A stretch of 64,000 nucleotides of DNA from Paulinella micropora (GCA_009731375.1 BJOX01000150.1:444512-508511), one strand, 5' to 3'. Shown: positions 41,216 through 53,048, counted from the stretch's first letter. Numbers and translations are program-made. Notes: generated by a model from the letters alone, not told the origin.

Positions 41216-42207
41216 AGCATATCACCTCTCAGAGCTAATCGTGACTTAACAAACTTACGCCCTTGGTCGTCTAGCTTGACTTTTTGTACCCCTGTTAGCT
41301 TTACTATCTTGTTCACTCCTTTCGCCTTAGCCTCTTTGGGGCTTACCCACGTGTAGGTGTTAAAAGACTTAAGAGCTTCTATCTCTTTATCCATTCCTTC
41401 CTTTAACTCTTTCGCTGTTAACCCTTCATCGACTATTTCCTTCGGCACTCGCAGAGTGAGGTACAGTAACACTTCACTACTCTCCTCTCCTACTATGCTA
41501 AATTAATTTCGGCGGACGACGATACGCTCTCAAGTTCACCGGGTGGCTGGATCGGGTCTACTCTGTATTTCTTGATCTCACTGTCTAGCATCTTCTCTAC
41601 TAAACCGTCGTTAAAAGCGACAAAGTGACTAGCTTTATGCTGCTTACGAACTTTGAGTCTCTCTCCTTTGTCGCAAGGTCGTAAAAAAAGGTTGTAAGAC
41701 CTTTCCTATCCGTCTAGCCTTCTGCCAACTATCTCCATACTCCTCCTTTGCCCATAGCTCACCAAACGCTGTGGCTGGCACATCTATCCGGTCATCTTCT
41801 AAAGAAGCGGCTACTTTAGCTACATTTGTAGTAATGACTGTCTGTGCGGGTGGCGGCGCTTTGCGTCCTCACTTTCTTTTCTCGCTTACCTCTCACTATG
41901 TTAGCTGTTGTGAGCCTATCACTCTGCTCCCATGTGAGGCTCTTGTTTGGCGCGTTTCCCTCCCTATACCTTCTACTAGGGTGCTCAGCGGCTGGGTCTT
42001 GCGCATTGCTACTTTTGTTTTCTTCTCTTGTGACGGTCTTCTGGTTGGTTCTGTCGCTTCTTCTTCCTCGCTCTCACTCACGTCAGGAGAATCGAGATCT
42101 AGCGGCTCTCTTGGTTCGTCTGCCTGCTCTGCTATCCTCATTCTATCTACATCCCAACCGTACTTTGCTTTCTCTGCTACCGGATCTTTAAAATCATCCC
42201 TTACCAT
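41216..42207 (-). pseudogene. Copia-type Pol fragment (integrase tail/linker and RT N-terminus), inverted
   Basis: The minus frame at 41472-41216 reads MDKEIEALKSFNTYTWV and later KFVKSRLALRGD, matching the start of copia RT (E-x2-AL-x-TW ... KARLVA-G). Upstream on the same strand, 42207-41896 holds an acidic linker of the kind found between integrase and RT, with a frame break between. It meets the plus-strand palm fragment near 41216, so the RT is split by an inversion. Confidence 0.65.
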
Positions 42208-42378
42208 ATCACCGAGAATTACGCTAACTCCGTAGCTTTAATCCTCTAACTGGTAATAAAAGCTCTGCAGGTTTGCTTCTACGGCATCGTAGCATGGTGC
42301 GTGTGCTTTTGTAGTTGAGTGCGTATTTTTGTGATGTGCCATAATTCCAACGGCTCATGACCAAAGAATAGGTATTAA

Positions 42379-42605
42379 CCGGTCACTCACGGACCTTACC
42401 TCACCTTTAACACTGCGGTTTGCCGGGGGACTCCGTTAGAAGTCGCAATGCACGATCAACACTTTAATCCGCTGGCAAGATTCACTGAACTAACTAACCA
42501 GACAGAGAACAAACTAGTAAGTGCGCACTGTTGTGACTGTAACTGCTGCTCAATGGCTTAGGTCCAATGCGCAATGCCTAAAATGACTGTTACGCACAAT
42601 TGACT
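42379..42605. repeat. Copia-like remnant, right direct repeat
   Basis: Partner of 40807-41010. Confidence 0.6.
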
Positions 42606-44589
42606 TAACTGATTAATAGTAACCTGTCTCACTTAAATTTACGCGAACATTGTCACTAAATTACTTATATATATAATTAGTATGATTCATCCCTTCAACA
42701 ATTGTCACGGTTTTAATACTCGGAATATTAATATTAATACTAAGTGCCAGGTGACTCAATACCGCATTATTCAGGCCCGGATCGATGGGCACGTATTCCG
42801 GCGCTGCCACTCACACTTATGGTATATAACTGAGTTAATAATATTTTATCTCCCACCAAGTTTCAGGCTTCTTAGGAGGCTGTACCGTAGTCTGCTTTCT
42901 TCTCTGAGGACCGATTTGAAAGTTCGCTCTCGGCCCCCTGCTTCAAGTTTACTTATGACAGGGCGCCACGGTTCGCCCTGCCTTACATGCTTCCTTTTCA
43001 GCTATATGAAAAGCAAGCGTTCTTCATTTTCTATTAAAAGTCGTTCCGGCAGTGGGAACTTCAAAAACTAAAATCCGAAAAAAAAGAAGAAAAAAAACTT
43101 TTAAAAAACTTAAAAAAAAACGAGCGGCAAGTATTCTAGATATATGAATATTAAAACAGTGTTTGCGTAAAAAAAAAAAGAAAACAGGGGGAAAAAACTT
43201 TCATTTTTTTGATATTGAACGTCGTGCAACGTGGGAGATTAAGGGACCGAGCAATAGAATGTTTCCAGGTTGCCCTGCTCCCCCCCTTGCTGAGTGAATT
43301 CGACTTTGTGTGATCAGTGCCGACACGCACCAGAACACGTTATCAGAGTCACAGGCAAAATTATGGCAATAGCTGTTGACCGTCTTAGTAATCGTGAGAA
43401 AAGTGCTAGTGGGTGTACCCTTTGGAACTGGAAAAAATGTATTGTGTTACACTCTGTTCACACAAACACTATTTGCTACCCTCTTCCTATGTTTATATTC
43501 CCCTGCAGGTTGTTCCCTAATAAGGACGAACCTGGTTTGGGGTTTCTATTGCTATTCTACCACTACCACTGCCTAAAATCTGCCTATTTCTATTCTATCT
43601 AGACTCGAAATAAATTCACAACGGACACAACCAACCATGTTTCATACTGTAACATAATAATACACACCGATCAACCATATGCAAATGTCACCACACATAC
43701 ATAGAGAGTGCAACGGGCATTCCTGGTGTGTCTTCCAGTTGTGCCACACTCAACGAGATAAGCAGAATAAGATGATAGAATATATTCATAGGTAGGTCCG
43801 ACCACATCGCGATCTACACTACTCCTCACACAACCCACCAAGGCAAGAAGTCATACAACGCAAGGAAGCAACCCATACATGCATCGTATAAAGTATAAAC
43901 ACGTACAGCACACAACATACAATGTCATCCCTCACGACACTCCGGATGAGACAGCAAAACTCACCAACGCACATTAGTTAAGCTACACAGATTGAGTGTT
44001 ATATAAAATAGCTCCTACCTGAGCCAGTAACCAACACAATGTCAACCTCATTCAAAATGATATCACTACATAATACAAACGACATGATGTAACCACAGTA
44101 CTATCAGCACCATGATGATCATCACAACTTGAATCTAAGTATGGTAACGCCTACAGTTACATTTCTCTCCTTCGATCGCCCATATGATCCCAAGAAGGAA
44201 GAGATTCTGAAGCCATCAACCTCGAGCCAAACCTCGACAACCCACACCGTCCATTCCTTCCGCTCACATTTACATCTCTACTCGTAATCGGGGGTTATCA
44301 GATAAACCGGGGCCCTGAGGGGGGATTGTAGGCGCAGATAGGTAAATATGTGGTAGAGCCGGGCTTTAATCACGGTGATCATAGTACCCCTGTGTCAATA
44401 CAGCCTGACACAATAAGAGGTCGTGAATATTAATAACCCTCTTAACCGGGTATTACTAGAATAGCTGAACGATACTGATATTATTACTTGAATACTAGAA
44501 ATGGCAGTTACACTTTTCAAGTTAGACCGGCCCGGGAATATATTATCGTTAGGTCGGACAACGGGAATCGGCCGTGGTGTTTGCCTTGG
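42606..44589. other. AT-rich sequence, no gene seen
   Basis: Only short ORFs without recognisable content (for example near 42680-43070 and 43294-43602). A purine run followed by TGTAGGCGC at 44311-44335 resembles a polypurine tract plus LTR start, with a possible TG...CA unit of about 185 bp to 44510, but no partner was found. Confidence 0.45.
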
Positions 44590-44905
44590 TTGTTTTTGGC
44601 TCCGCTAGTCTCCCACATTTTGCCACCATCTTTGATCCTTATTTACATCATGGTAACTTAGCTCAGAAGATTGGGTTATTAGCGGAGTGGCTTGGATTGG
44701 TTGAGTAAAAGGATAGGCATCATTAAATATATTCTTTTAGACCAGAACCTGCAAAAAATGGTTTATCCCTCGTAAAGAGGAGGAGGATTGGGCTTGAATA
44801 TTGTCACGGTCGTAGTGCTTGGGTCACAAGTTGAGTTCTCTCTGCCATCACTCAAGTAGGTAATCAATAAAATATATTCTTTTCGATCAGTCTTAACCGG
44901 CAAAA
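44590..44905 (-). repeat. Dispersed repeat, relative of 63520-63690
   Basis: The reverse complement shares blocks with the plus strand near 63527-63690, including TTTGCAGGTTCTGGTC, AAAGAATATATTTA and AAATAAGGATCAAAGATG in the same order. The AAAGAATATATTT block occurs twice here, suggesting an internal tandem duplication. Probably an old transposon or LTR fragment. Confidence 0.6.
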
Positions 44906-45533
44906 GTCCCCTTTTGAAACTTACTTACCAGCTTAACACTGTGACCGGGTATTTACCAATGATGCTACAGACCTGAGCACTCACAATGCAGAAACAGCCT
45001 CGGAAGCGCCGCCCAAACACTCAGTGCCAGTCACGGAGGCGCCTCCGGCACAGACTTCCACGTCTCCACTGTCCACACAGAGAGCTAGCCACCCAGGTTA
45101 AAGTCACGGCGGTGACACCAATGCCAATCCAGACAAGCACACCTAGCTAGTGTCACTCTCACTCTCTAATGGTCTAACTTTCACAAACCAACGTACAATA
45201 AATAACGGTTATCTTACTACCATCACCTAGTCAACTCAGAATCCTAAGCTGCTTTTCATTATGAAGTACGTAAAAGTGTGTAACAGTCACCCGCAAACGC
45301 TAGTATGTCACAGTATGATGACGGATCACGACGGCCTGAGAAAGTCCAGTGCGGTGTCAAAACTGACTCTGCCAAAGTAAGATTCAACTGGAAGGCAAAT
45401 ATTCGGAGGAAATCATCTGGACTTGGCCCTGCAAATGCAAAATTTGGACCCTGAGCCTGAGCATGACCATATTATGCAGGTCATCAGTTTTGTCGACAGC
45501 CTCGGACACTTGCAGTAGAAGCAGAAAAAAAAA
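44906..45533. other. Unique sequence, no gene seen
   Basis: Mixed composition, ending in an A-run at an assembly gap. No convincing exon found. Confidence 0.45.
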
Positions 45534-45588
45534 NNNNNNNNNNNNNNNNNNNNNNNNNNNNNNNNNNNNNNNNNNNNNNNNNNNNNNN
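45534..45588. other. Assembly gap (55 N)
   Basis: Run of N flanked by A-runs. Confidence 1.
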
Positions 45589-45591
45589 CAG

Positions 45592-45633
<42 letters not shown>

Positions 45634-45650
45634 AAGAAAGAAAGAAAGCG
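45589..45650. repeat. Poly-A and (GAAA)n
   Basis: Homopolymer A followed by AAAG repeats next to the gap. Confidence 0.95.
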
Positions 45651-45903
45651 GTCCCGCCAAGCTGAATAAACAAAAGAGGCCAAAGCGCTCGCGCCATGAA
45701 CCGGCGCTGCAGCAGCAAAAGCCGCAACAGCGGGTGGGTATGTACGTCCGGCATCAACCTCGCTCCATCCCACCAGGGCCCCGTCGTCCAGCCAGCCTAT
45801 CACTACTAGCCCCACCTCGTCTATCTATGCACCAACAGCATCGCTCTGCCTTTATGAGGGAGTCTACTGAGCGATTTGCCAACACCACCTTCACCTCGCA
45901 AGT

Positions 45904-46166
45904 GATCTTTCTTTGCTTGAGTGTCATGGCCTCTCCACCGGGTTGTCGATCCAGCCACAGCCCGGACACACGCGCTCCAAACCCGTCGCCTGACCATGCC
46001 CACGAAGCGACTCCCACTGCAACAGCGAGAGAGAGAAAGAGAGAGAGATCTTTCTTTGCTTGAGTGTCATGGCCTCTCCACCGGGTTGTCGATCCAGCCA
46101 CAGCCCGGACACACGCGCTCCAAACCCGTCGCCTGACCATGCCCACGAAGCGACTCCCACTGCAAC

Positions 46167-46191
<25 letters not shown>
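45904..46191. repeat. Perfect 144-bp tandem duplication
   Basis: 45904-46047 and 46048-46191 are identical by eye, each starting GATCTTTCTTTGC and ending in a short GA run. Either a recent duplication or an assembly artefact beside the long (GA)n tract. Confidence 0.9.
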
Positions 46192-46255
<64 letters not shown>

Positions 46256-46400
46256 CTCATACACATACACAAGGAAACAAAGAAGAAAAAAGCAACAAAT
46301 AAAGAAAGAAAGAAAGAAAGGGGGGAGGAAGGAAGGAGGGAGGAAGGGAGGGAGGGAGGGAGGGAAGGAGGGAGGGAGGGAGGGAAGGAATGAAGGAAAG
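46180..46400. repeat. (GA)n, then (GAAA)n and (GGGA/GGAA)n
   Basis: About 80 bp of GA followed by purine-rich tetranucleotides. Confidence 0.95.
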
Positions 46401-47015
46401 AAAACAAGACAGACTTAAATCACGATGTTTGGTAACGGTATAACGTTCTCAAGGCCAGGGCGCTGTGAACTGTCGACCCGAAAGCAAATGCAGGATGAGG
46501 ACTTGACACTGACTGGGTGCATGGCACGGGGCGAAGCAACCAGGTTGGTAGGTGCATGTGTCTGTCTATGCGTCAGCAATCTGGCCGAGCAAGCGGCCCC
46601 CTAGAACTATGCTGTGGTGTGTGTGTGTGTGTGTGTGTGTGTTGTGTTTGGGGTGGATTGCTGCTCTGCTGTGCAGTGCCGTGTGTGTGTGTGTGTGTGT
46701 TTGTGTGTGTGTGTTTCGCGTAGGCCGTGGGTGTTCGGTGGCGGATAAATAGGAGCGACCTTCCAGAAGCGACCGTCGCCGCACTTGGGACAGCCTGCAG
46801 TACCACGTCAGCCAGCAATAGCCCGCTCGATAGGCTCTCTATGCCCTCATGTCATCTCGCCAAGTCGACTCACAGGCCGTTGCTAGACACTGCACGGGCC
46901 CCTGCACGCGCCTTGGCTTCTCCTTGCCTCCTTCCTCATGCCCTCTGTTTGTCCCGCTGTGGGTTTGTCTGCCTGTATCTGTATGTCTGTATGTCTCCGT
47001 CTCCCTCCCTTCCTT

Positions 47016-47017
<2 letters not shown>
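46401..47017. other. Mixed sequence with (GT)n blocks, no gene assigned
   Basis: GT repeats at 46617-46641 and 46682-46714. The moderately GC-rich stretch 46735-46990 is open in one plus frame, but its content is not recognisable and the frame ends in a CT tract. Confidence 0.5.

Positions 47018-47069
<52 letters not shown>
47018..47069. repeat. (CT)n microsatellite
   Basis: About 26 CT units. Confidence 0.97.
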
Positions 47070-47073
<4 letters not shown>

Positions 47074-47280
47074 TGTGTGTTTGTATCTGACAGCCTTATT
47101 TCGAATCGTATCTCATACATACAATTTGAAATAAGCCCCAAAAGCACCCCTTATACTGGATAGGGAGTCCCAGTACTCACCATATTCCCGGTGTTACATA
47201 TTCCACCCTGTATTCTTACTATCCTCATACGTTGTAGTCATGCTGGATTGTATCGGAGTCACAACACTCATCACTACTAC

Positions 47281-47312
<32 letters not shown>

Positions 47313-47407
47313 CTTCTTCTTCTTCTTCTTCTTCTTCTTCTTCTTCTTCTTCTTCTTCTTCTTCTTCTCCTTCTTCTTCTTCTTCTTCTTCTTCTTCTTC
47401 TTCTTCC
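47281..47407. repeat. (TTC)n microsatellite
   Basis: About 40 TTC units with one TCC interruption, directly abutting the short dispersed element. Confidence 0.97.
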
Positions 47408-47518
47408 TTTTTATTGAGAGAACAATTTTACAATTGGACTCAGGGAACGTCCACGTGAAAAGTATAGCTATTAATTCATACCTTTATCTAAGGTGGAAAC
47501 CTAGTTATTCAATCGAGC
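47408..47518 (+). repeat. Short dispersed element, copy 2
   Basis: 111 bp, about 97% identical by eye to the reverse complement of 513-624. It is bounded by (TTC)n on the left and, after about 23 bp, by (CT)n on the right. Confidence 0.8.
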
Positions 47519-47540
47519 GTATTAAAGGAATTGTAACTAG

Positions 47541-47541
<1 letters not shown>

Positions 47542-47581
<40 letters not shown>

Positions 47582-47644
47582 TCTCTCTCTCTCTCTCTCA
47601 CACACACACACTCACTCACTCACACACACACACACACACAAGTA

Positions 47645-47695
<51 letters not shown>

Positions 47696-47723
47696 TCTCT
47701 CTCTCACTCTCTCTCTCTCTCTT

Positions 47724-47771
<48 letters not shown>

Positions 47772-47822
47772 AATCTCTCTTTCTCTCCCTCTCTCTCTCT
47801 CTCTCACACACACACACTCGAT

Positions 47823-47854
<32 letters not shown>

Positions 47855-47865
47855 CTTTCTCTCTC

Positions 47866-47897
<32 letters not shown>

Positions 47898-48161
47898 ACA
47901 CGCACACACAAACACAAACACACACACACTCTCTCTCTCTCTCTTTCTCTCTCTCTCGATCGCTCTCTCTCTTTCTCTCTCTCACTCTCTCTCTCTTTCT
48001 TTCTCTCTCTCTCATCTCTCTCTCTCACTCTCTCTCTCTTTCTTTCTCTCATCTCTCTCTCTCATCTCTCTCTCTCTCATCTCTCTCTCTCTCCCTCTCT
48101 CTCCCTCTCTGTCCCTCTCTCTCTCTCTATCTCTCTCTCGATCTCTCTCTCTCTCTCTCGA

Positions 48162-48201
<40 letters not shown>

Positions 48202-48214
48202 GTCTCTCTAGTCT

Positions 48215-48255
<41 letters not shown>

Positions 48256-48330
48256 AGAGAAGAGAAGAGAGAGAGAGAGAAAAGAATGAGAAAGAGAGAG
48301 GGAGAGAGAGAGAGAGAGAGAGAGAAAGCT
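47542..48330. repeat. Long (CT)n/(CA)n tract, then (GA)n
   Basis: About 790 bp of CT dinucleotides with CACA and CTTT variants. Near 48205-48215 it switches to the complementary GA repeat (TCTAGTCTAGAGAGAG), so the tract is an inverted, hairpin-capable repeat. Confidence 0.95.
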
Positions 48331-48615
48331 ATTTCCATAATACTATAAGAGGTTCGCTCAGGGTTTGCGTCGTGATGTTATATTCAAACGGCACGTGAGA
48401 TGCGATTTGAAATAATTAGTCAGGGGTTCTTTTTAAAGCTCTAACGTGGTTGCGACGCGTTCCCCACCGTCTACCCTTCAGTGCGAATGAAATAATACGT
48501 GTATTTCAGAGAGAGAGAGAGAGAGGGAGGGAGAGAGGGAGGGAGGGAGGGAGAGAGAGAGTGTGTGTGTGTTTAATACATCCTTATGTCGAAGAAGTGA
48601 ATATGTGACACTGGA
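48331..48615. other. Unique sequence with a (GA)n block, no gene seen
   Basis: GA/GGGA repeats at 48509-48570. Otherwise unremarkable. Confidence 0.5.
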
Positions 48616-48935
48616 ATGCTGATGGAAGAAGAAGATGATGATGATGATGAAGAAGAAGAAGAAGAATCCAAGAAGAAGAAGAAGAAGAAGAAGAAGAAGA
48701 AGAAGAAGAAGAAGAAGAAGAAGAAGAAGAAGAAGAAGAAGAAGAAGAAGAAGAAGAAGAAGAAGAAGAAGAAGAAGAAGAAGAAGAAGAAGAAGAAGCA
48801 TAAGCATATGCAGCAGCAGAAGCAGAAGCAGAAGCAGAAACAGAAGCAGAAGAAGAAGAAGAAGAAGAAGAAGAAGAAGAAGAAGAAGAAGAAGAAGAAG
48901 AAGAAGAAGAAGAAGAGAAAGATTGTTTTCGCTGA
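48616..48935. repeat. (GAA)n microsatellite
   Basis: Two blocks of GAA separated by GCA/CAGAAG variants. The long Lys, Arg, Ser and Leu ORFs across it are shadows. Confidence 0.97.
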
Positions 48936-49434
48936 CCCTCTAGATCCGAGAAGCTGCCAGCGCCCAGCCTTTCGTCAGGCAGCTTGACCATCCAACTCGC
49001 TGCAACAAAGACAAAAAAAAGTCCCAAATATGCACCGATGCAAGCTGCGTCGACTAATATCAGTACTAATATCGTCGTGCAATCTAAATGAATGTACATC
49101 AATATATCAATACACACCTTTACTCCATTCAGCTCTAGCCCCCAGCTGTCCCCCTGTATTCTGCCAAACCCCAGATCAAGGCAGCCAGTCCCGAGATGTC
49201 AAACTTTCACAGACCACTGCGATCGATGCAATCTATCTGAAAAGTTCGTCTGTTACGAACAGATCTCTGTCTTGGCACTGGTATAGTCGGCTGACCACCT
49301 GCACCCTTGGCCAGTTTTCTCTGGGATCAGTATTTTGAATGAAGATGGTGTTCCTCGATAAGGCTGCGATCCTATCTTACTACTACTACTACAACGTATG
49401 TACTAGTTTATGTTGTGAAATAAATAATATTGGG
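48936..49434. other. Unique sequence with a possible minus-strand exon
   Basis: On the minus strand a T-rich tract ending GTTGCAG (about 48998-49018) is followed by an open stretch reading SWMVKLPDERLGAGSFSDLE to about 48940. It looks like a splice acceptor plus exon start, but no neighbouring exon was found. Confidence 0.3.
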
Positions 49435-49740
49435 ATTCCGATTCATTTGTGTCGTGGAATAGTACTTGGAATGGTTTAATTTCTAATGATCAATGGACAA
49501 ACTCATTACATTCACATGCTTTAGCTACTTTATCTTCTGTCAATACTATGAGGTCTTTTTTGAGAGAGCTTTGTAAGAAGATTAGGGGTAGCCAGGAGTC
49601 TAGGCCTAGGCCTTCGATTTAACCCTACGGTTAATGAAGTTAATTGTAACCTGGTCATCCATACAAATCGTTAGCTCAAGAGCTATTGATTTAACTAGAT
49701 GGTGACGCTTCTCAAATTATTAAAAATAATAAAATATTAA
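49435..49740 (+). mobile_element. LINE family 2 fragment: RT C-terminus and 3' end
   Basis: A plus-strand frame contains WNSTWNG, then VNTMRSFLRELCKKIRG, and ends RPRPSI-TAA at about 49620. This resembles the C-terminal WNSLP ... F..L region of non-LTR retrotransposon RT proteins. The following 100 bp recurs at 50241-50345 and 53134-53200, so it is the 3' UTR of the family. An A-rich AAAAT tail follows. The 5' part is missing. Confidence 0.6.
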
Positions 49741-49880
49741 ACATTTCAGAAATAGAATAAAATGAAATGAAATAAAATAAAATAAAATAAATAAAGTAAA
49801 ATAAAATAAATTAAATTAAAATAAAATAAAATAAATAAAATAAAATAAAATAAAGTAAAGTAAAATAAAAATATGATAAA
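49741..49880. repeat. (AAAAT)n tract
   Basis: A-rich AAAAT repeats directly after the LINE 3' end, consistent with an expanded LINE tail. Confidence 0.9.
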
Positions 49881-49889
49881 AGGTTATTA

Positions 49890-50240
<351 letters not shown>

Positions 50241-50345
50241 GGCCCAGGCCTTCGATTTCATGAAGTTAAGTTTAACTTCTGATCATCCATACAAATCGTT
50301 AGTTCAAGAGCTATTGATTTGACTAGATGGTGACCCTAATAATGA
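50241..50345 (+). mobile_element. LINE family 2, 5'-truncated 3' end, copy 2
   Basis: Begins GGCCCAGGCCTTCGATTT at the end of the (ACT)n tract. Homologous to 49605-49720. Confidence 0.7.
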
Positions 50346-50441
50346 CTATTAAAATAATAATAATAATAATTAAAATAGAGAAAATAAAGATAATAATAAA
50401 AAGGTAATAGTTAAGCAATAATAATAATAATAATAATCATG

Positions 50442-50513
<72 letters not shown>

Positions 50514-50520
50514 GTAATAG
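50346..50520. repeat. (AAT)n tract
   Basis: AAT repeats with a few interruptions, following the LINE 3' end. Confidence 0.95.
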
Positions 50521-50637
50521 TGCTTCTCTGTCAATGGCTGATGCATTTCTGCACATGCGCCTCCATCGTCTCACCCGTGAGGGGAGTACGAAGAATTGAC
50601 GATAAGCTCTAATGACACCCCCGCAAGGGCAGTTCCA

Positions 50638-51286
50638 NNNNNNNNNNNNNNNNNNNNNNNNNNNNNNNNNNNNNNNNNNNNNNNNNNNNNNNNNNNNNNN
50701 NNNNNNNNNNNNNNNNNNNNNNNNNNNNNNNNNNNNNNNNNNNNNNNNNNNNNNNNNNNNNNNNNNNNNNNNNNNNNNNNNNNNNNNNNNNNNNNNNNNN
50801 NNNNNNNNNNNNNNNNNNNNNNNNNNNNNNNNNNNNNNNNNNNNNNNNNNNNNNNNNNNNNNNNNNNNNNNNNNNNNNNNNNNNNNNNNNNNNNNNNNNN
50901 NNNNNNNNNNNNNNNNNNNNNNNNNNNNNNNNNNNNNNNNNNNNNNNNNNNNNNNNNNNNNNNNNNNNNNNNNNNNNNNNNNNNNNNNNNNNNNNNNNNN
51001 NNNNNNNNNNNNNNNNNNNNNNNNNNNNNNNNNNNNNNNNNNNNNNNNNNNNNNNNNNNNNNNNNNNNNNNNNNNNNNNNNNNNNNNNNNNNNNNNNNNN
51101 NNNNNNNNNNNNNNNNNNNNNNNNNNNNNNNNNNNNNNNNNNNNNNNNNNNNNNNNNNNNNNNNNNNNNNNNNNNNNNNNNNNNNNNNNNNNNNNNNNNN
51201 NNNNNNNNNNNNNNNNNNNNNNNNNNNNNNNNNNNNNNNNNNNNNNNNNNNNNNNNNNNNNNNNNNNNNNNNNNNNNNNNNNNNNN
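50638..51286. other. Assembly gap (649 N)
   Basis: Run of N. ORFs spanning it are artefacts. Confidence 1.
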
Positions 51287-51480
51287 CCAGCATATGCGGA
51301 GTTTAAGATCTTTTACGCGCGCAACGACCCTCCTCCCCAGCATCTACCACCAAAGGGTTATGAGTTGGCGTCACAGTTTAACGCCTTGAGGCCATTGGGC
51401 TGGAACTCTGTTTAGCAAGTGTGACTAGGTTTTTTCATCGGGATTTCCCTCAAATATGTCACAGTCAACACTCCAATATA
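51287..51480. other. Unique sequence, no gene seen
   Basis: About 190 bp after the gap without a recognisable feature. Confidence 0.4.
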
Positions 51481-51531
51481 GTAATAATAATAATAATAAT
51501 AATAACAATAATAATAATAATAATAATAGTA

Positions 51532-51562
<31 letters not shown>

Positions 51563-51563
51563 G
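51481..51563. repeat. (AAT)n microsatellite
   Basis: AAT repeats with ACA and AGT variants. Confidence 0.96.
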
Positions 51564-51693
51564 GAAATATGGTGTGAGGATAGAAAGTTATGGGAGGGGG
51601 AAAAAATAAAAAGAAAGAAAGAAAGAAAGCAGAATTCATTTGAATGAATCTCTTCTTATTTTTGTTCTTCTTTCTTTAACCTTGCTTTCTGTA

Positions 51694-51717
51694 TTAAAAA
51701 AAAAAACAAAAAAAAAA

Positions 51718-51756
<39 letters not shown>

Positions 51757-51789
51757 AAAAAAAAAAAAAAAAAAAAAAANNNNNNNNNN
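51694..51789. repeat. Poly-A run and 10-N gap
   Basis: A-rich run ending in a 10-N gap at 51780-51789. Confidence 0.95.
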
Positions 51790-51829
51790 CGATTTGGTAA
51801 AAGGGTCCTATACAATCTTATATAAGTTT

Positions 51830-51882
51830 TATATTATATATATATATATATATTATATATATATAATATATATATATATATA
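51830..51882. repeat. (TA)n at the LINE family 1 3' end
   Basis: TA repeats abutting the 3' terminus of the minus-strand LINE fragment. Confidence 0.95.
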
Positions 51883-52880
51883 CGGCGGCACTCGCAAAAG
51901 CGGGAAGACATGAGGTGACTCTCCAAGGGGGTTGGCTAACCACACTCCGGCGGATGTGATCAACACTTAACTTGTCCCACACTCAGGTATCGCCTGATGA
52001 TGAAGTGTCCAGCGCCCTCTAAAGCCCGTAGGCAGTGTCAGGATTGCTGCAATCGTAGGAGATACGCCTTGAGTTCGTTTTTGAATTCGGCTCTGCACAT
52101 GATATCCCTCAGGCGTTCTGGCAGCTTATCCCATGCTGCTCTACTGTAATTGTGCTCGTGCTGCTCTACTGTACTGGCCAGTCGTTGAGTCATTGTTCAT
52201 ATGTTTCTTTGATGAACGCCGAGTATTGTAGTTATGTATGGCAGTAATTGGTCGGATGTTGCTGTAGTGGAGGGTAGGAAGGCTTTAAAGATTGGTGGAT
52301 AAATCAATGTGCATCCATGCATACGCTATACTTATACATATTGTAAAGTAGTCGTAGTTTGGGAAAGAGTGGTTTGGTAGGTGTTCGCCATGATTTAAGA
52401 CAGATCAATCGAATTATACGTTTTTGGATGATGATGAGTGGGTGTATAATTGTGTTGTCTGCATCAGACCCCCAGCTAGAGATTCCATACATGAGGAGAG
52501 GGTACACATGAGCGTAGTAGAGTTGGAGAAGGATACGAGTAGGGAGTAGGCTATTCATAACGAAACATTTGGACAAAGGGTTGGAATCGGAGCGCAATAG
52601 ATTGTACATGTTCGCGGAAGGATAGGTTGCTTTGTATGATAGTACCCAATACTTTTACCTTTCGTTCTTGTTGGAGCTTCTCGACATGGTTTGTGTGATG
52701 GTAGTGTTTGAGTGTGGTCGGAAGGCATATTGAGTTCGAGAGAGAATGTCGTACCTGGTGATATGGGCCATATTATAGTATCGAAGATCCTGGCGATAAT
52801 AGGTAATAAGTAGATGGGTCTGTAGTTCTCAGGAAGCGTTCTATCTTTAGCTTTATAGATTTCTATAACTTGAGTTATTT
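51883..52880 (-). mobile_element. LINE family 1 fragment with internal deletion
   Basis: A minus-strand non-LTR retrotransposon remnant. It begins at 52880 beside a (CTA)n tract with RT sequence ENYRPIYLLPIIARIF, then jumps to the late-RT region VKVLGTIIQSNLSFREHV (about 52650-52590) and YYAHVYPLLMYGISSWG (about 52530-52470), ending at a stop at 52304. Intervening RT with the catalytic Asp-Asp motif is missing, and frames change at least twice. 52303-51883 is the 3' UTR; its last 184 bp recur at 53522-53710. Confidence 0.78.
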
Positions 52881-52887
52881 TTAGTAC

Positions 52888-52913
52888 TACAACTACTACT
52901 ACTACTACTACTA

Positions 52914-52971
<58 letters not shown>

Positions 52972-52996
52972 AACTACTACTACAACTTCTACTACA

Positions 52997-53044
<48 letters not shown>

Positions 53045-53048
53045 TCTT

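Larger units (their letters stand above)
40807..42605. mobile_element. Scrambled Ty1/copia-type remnant
   Basis: Diverged direct repeats at 40807-41010 and 42379-42605 (both with CACTCACGGACCTTACC and CTCCGTTAGAAGTC) enclose pol fragments in opposite orientations: the RT palm on plus and the RT N-terminus plus linker on minus. This implies an internal inversion and a large deletion. The repeats are likely old LTRs. Confidence 0.65.

Noticed and set aside
43294-43602. 102-residue plus-strand ORF
   Set aside because: No recognisable domain, average composition for AT-rich DNA and no splice context.
48478-49117. Poly-Leu, poly-Ser, poly-Lys and poly-Arg ORFs
   Set aside because: Shadow frames of the (GAA)n microsatellite.
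50571-51415. ORFs of about 240-270 residues across 50638-51286
   Set aside because: They consist almost entirely of N.
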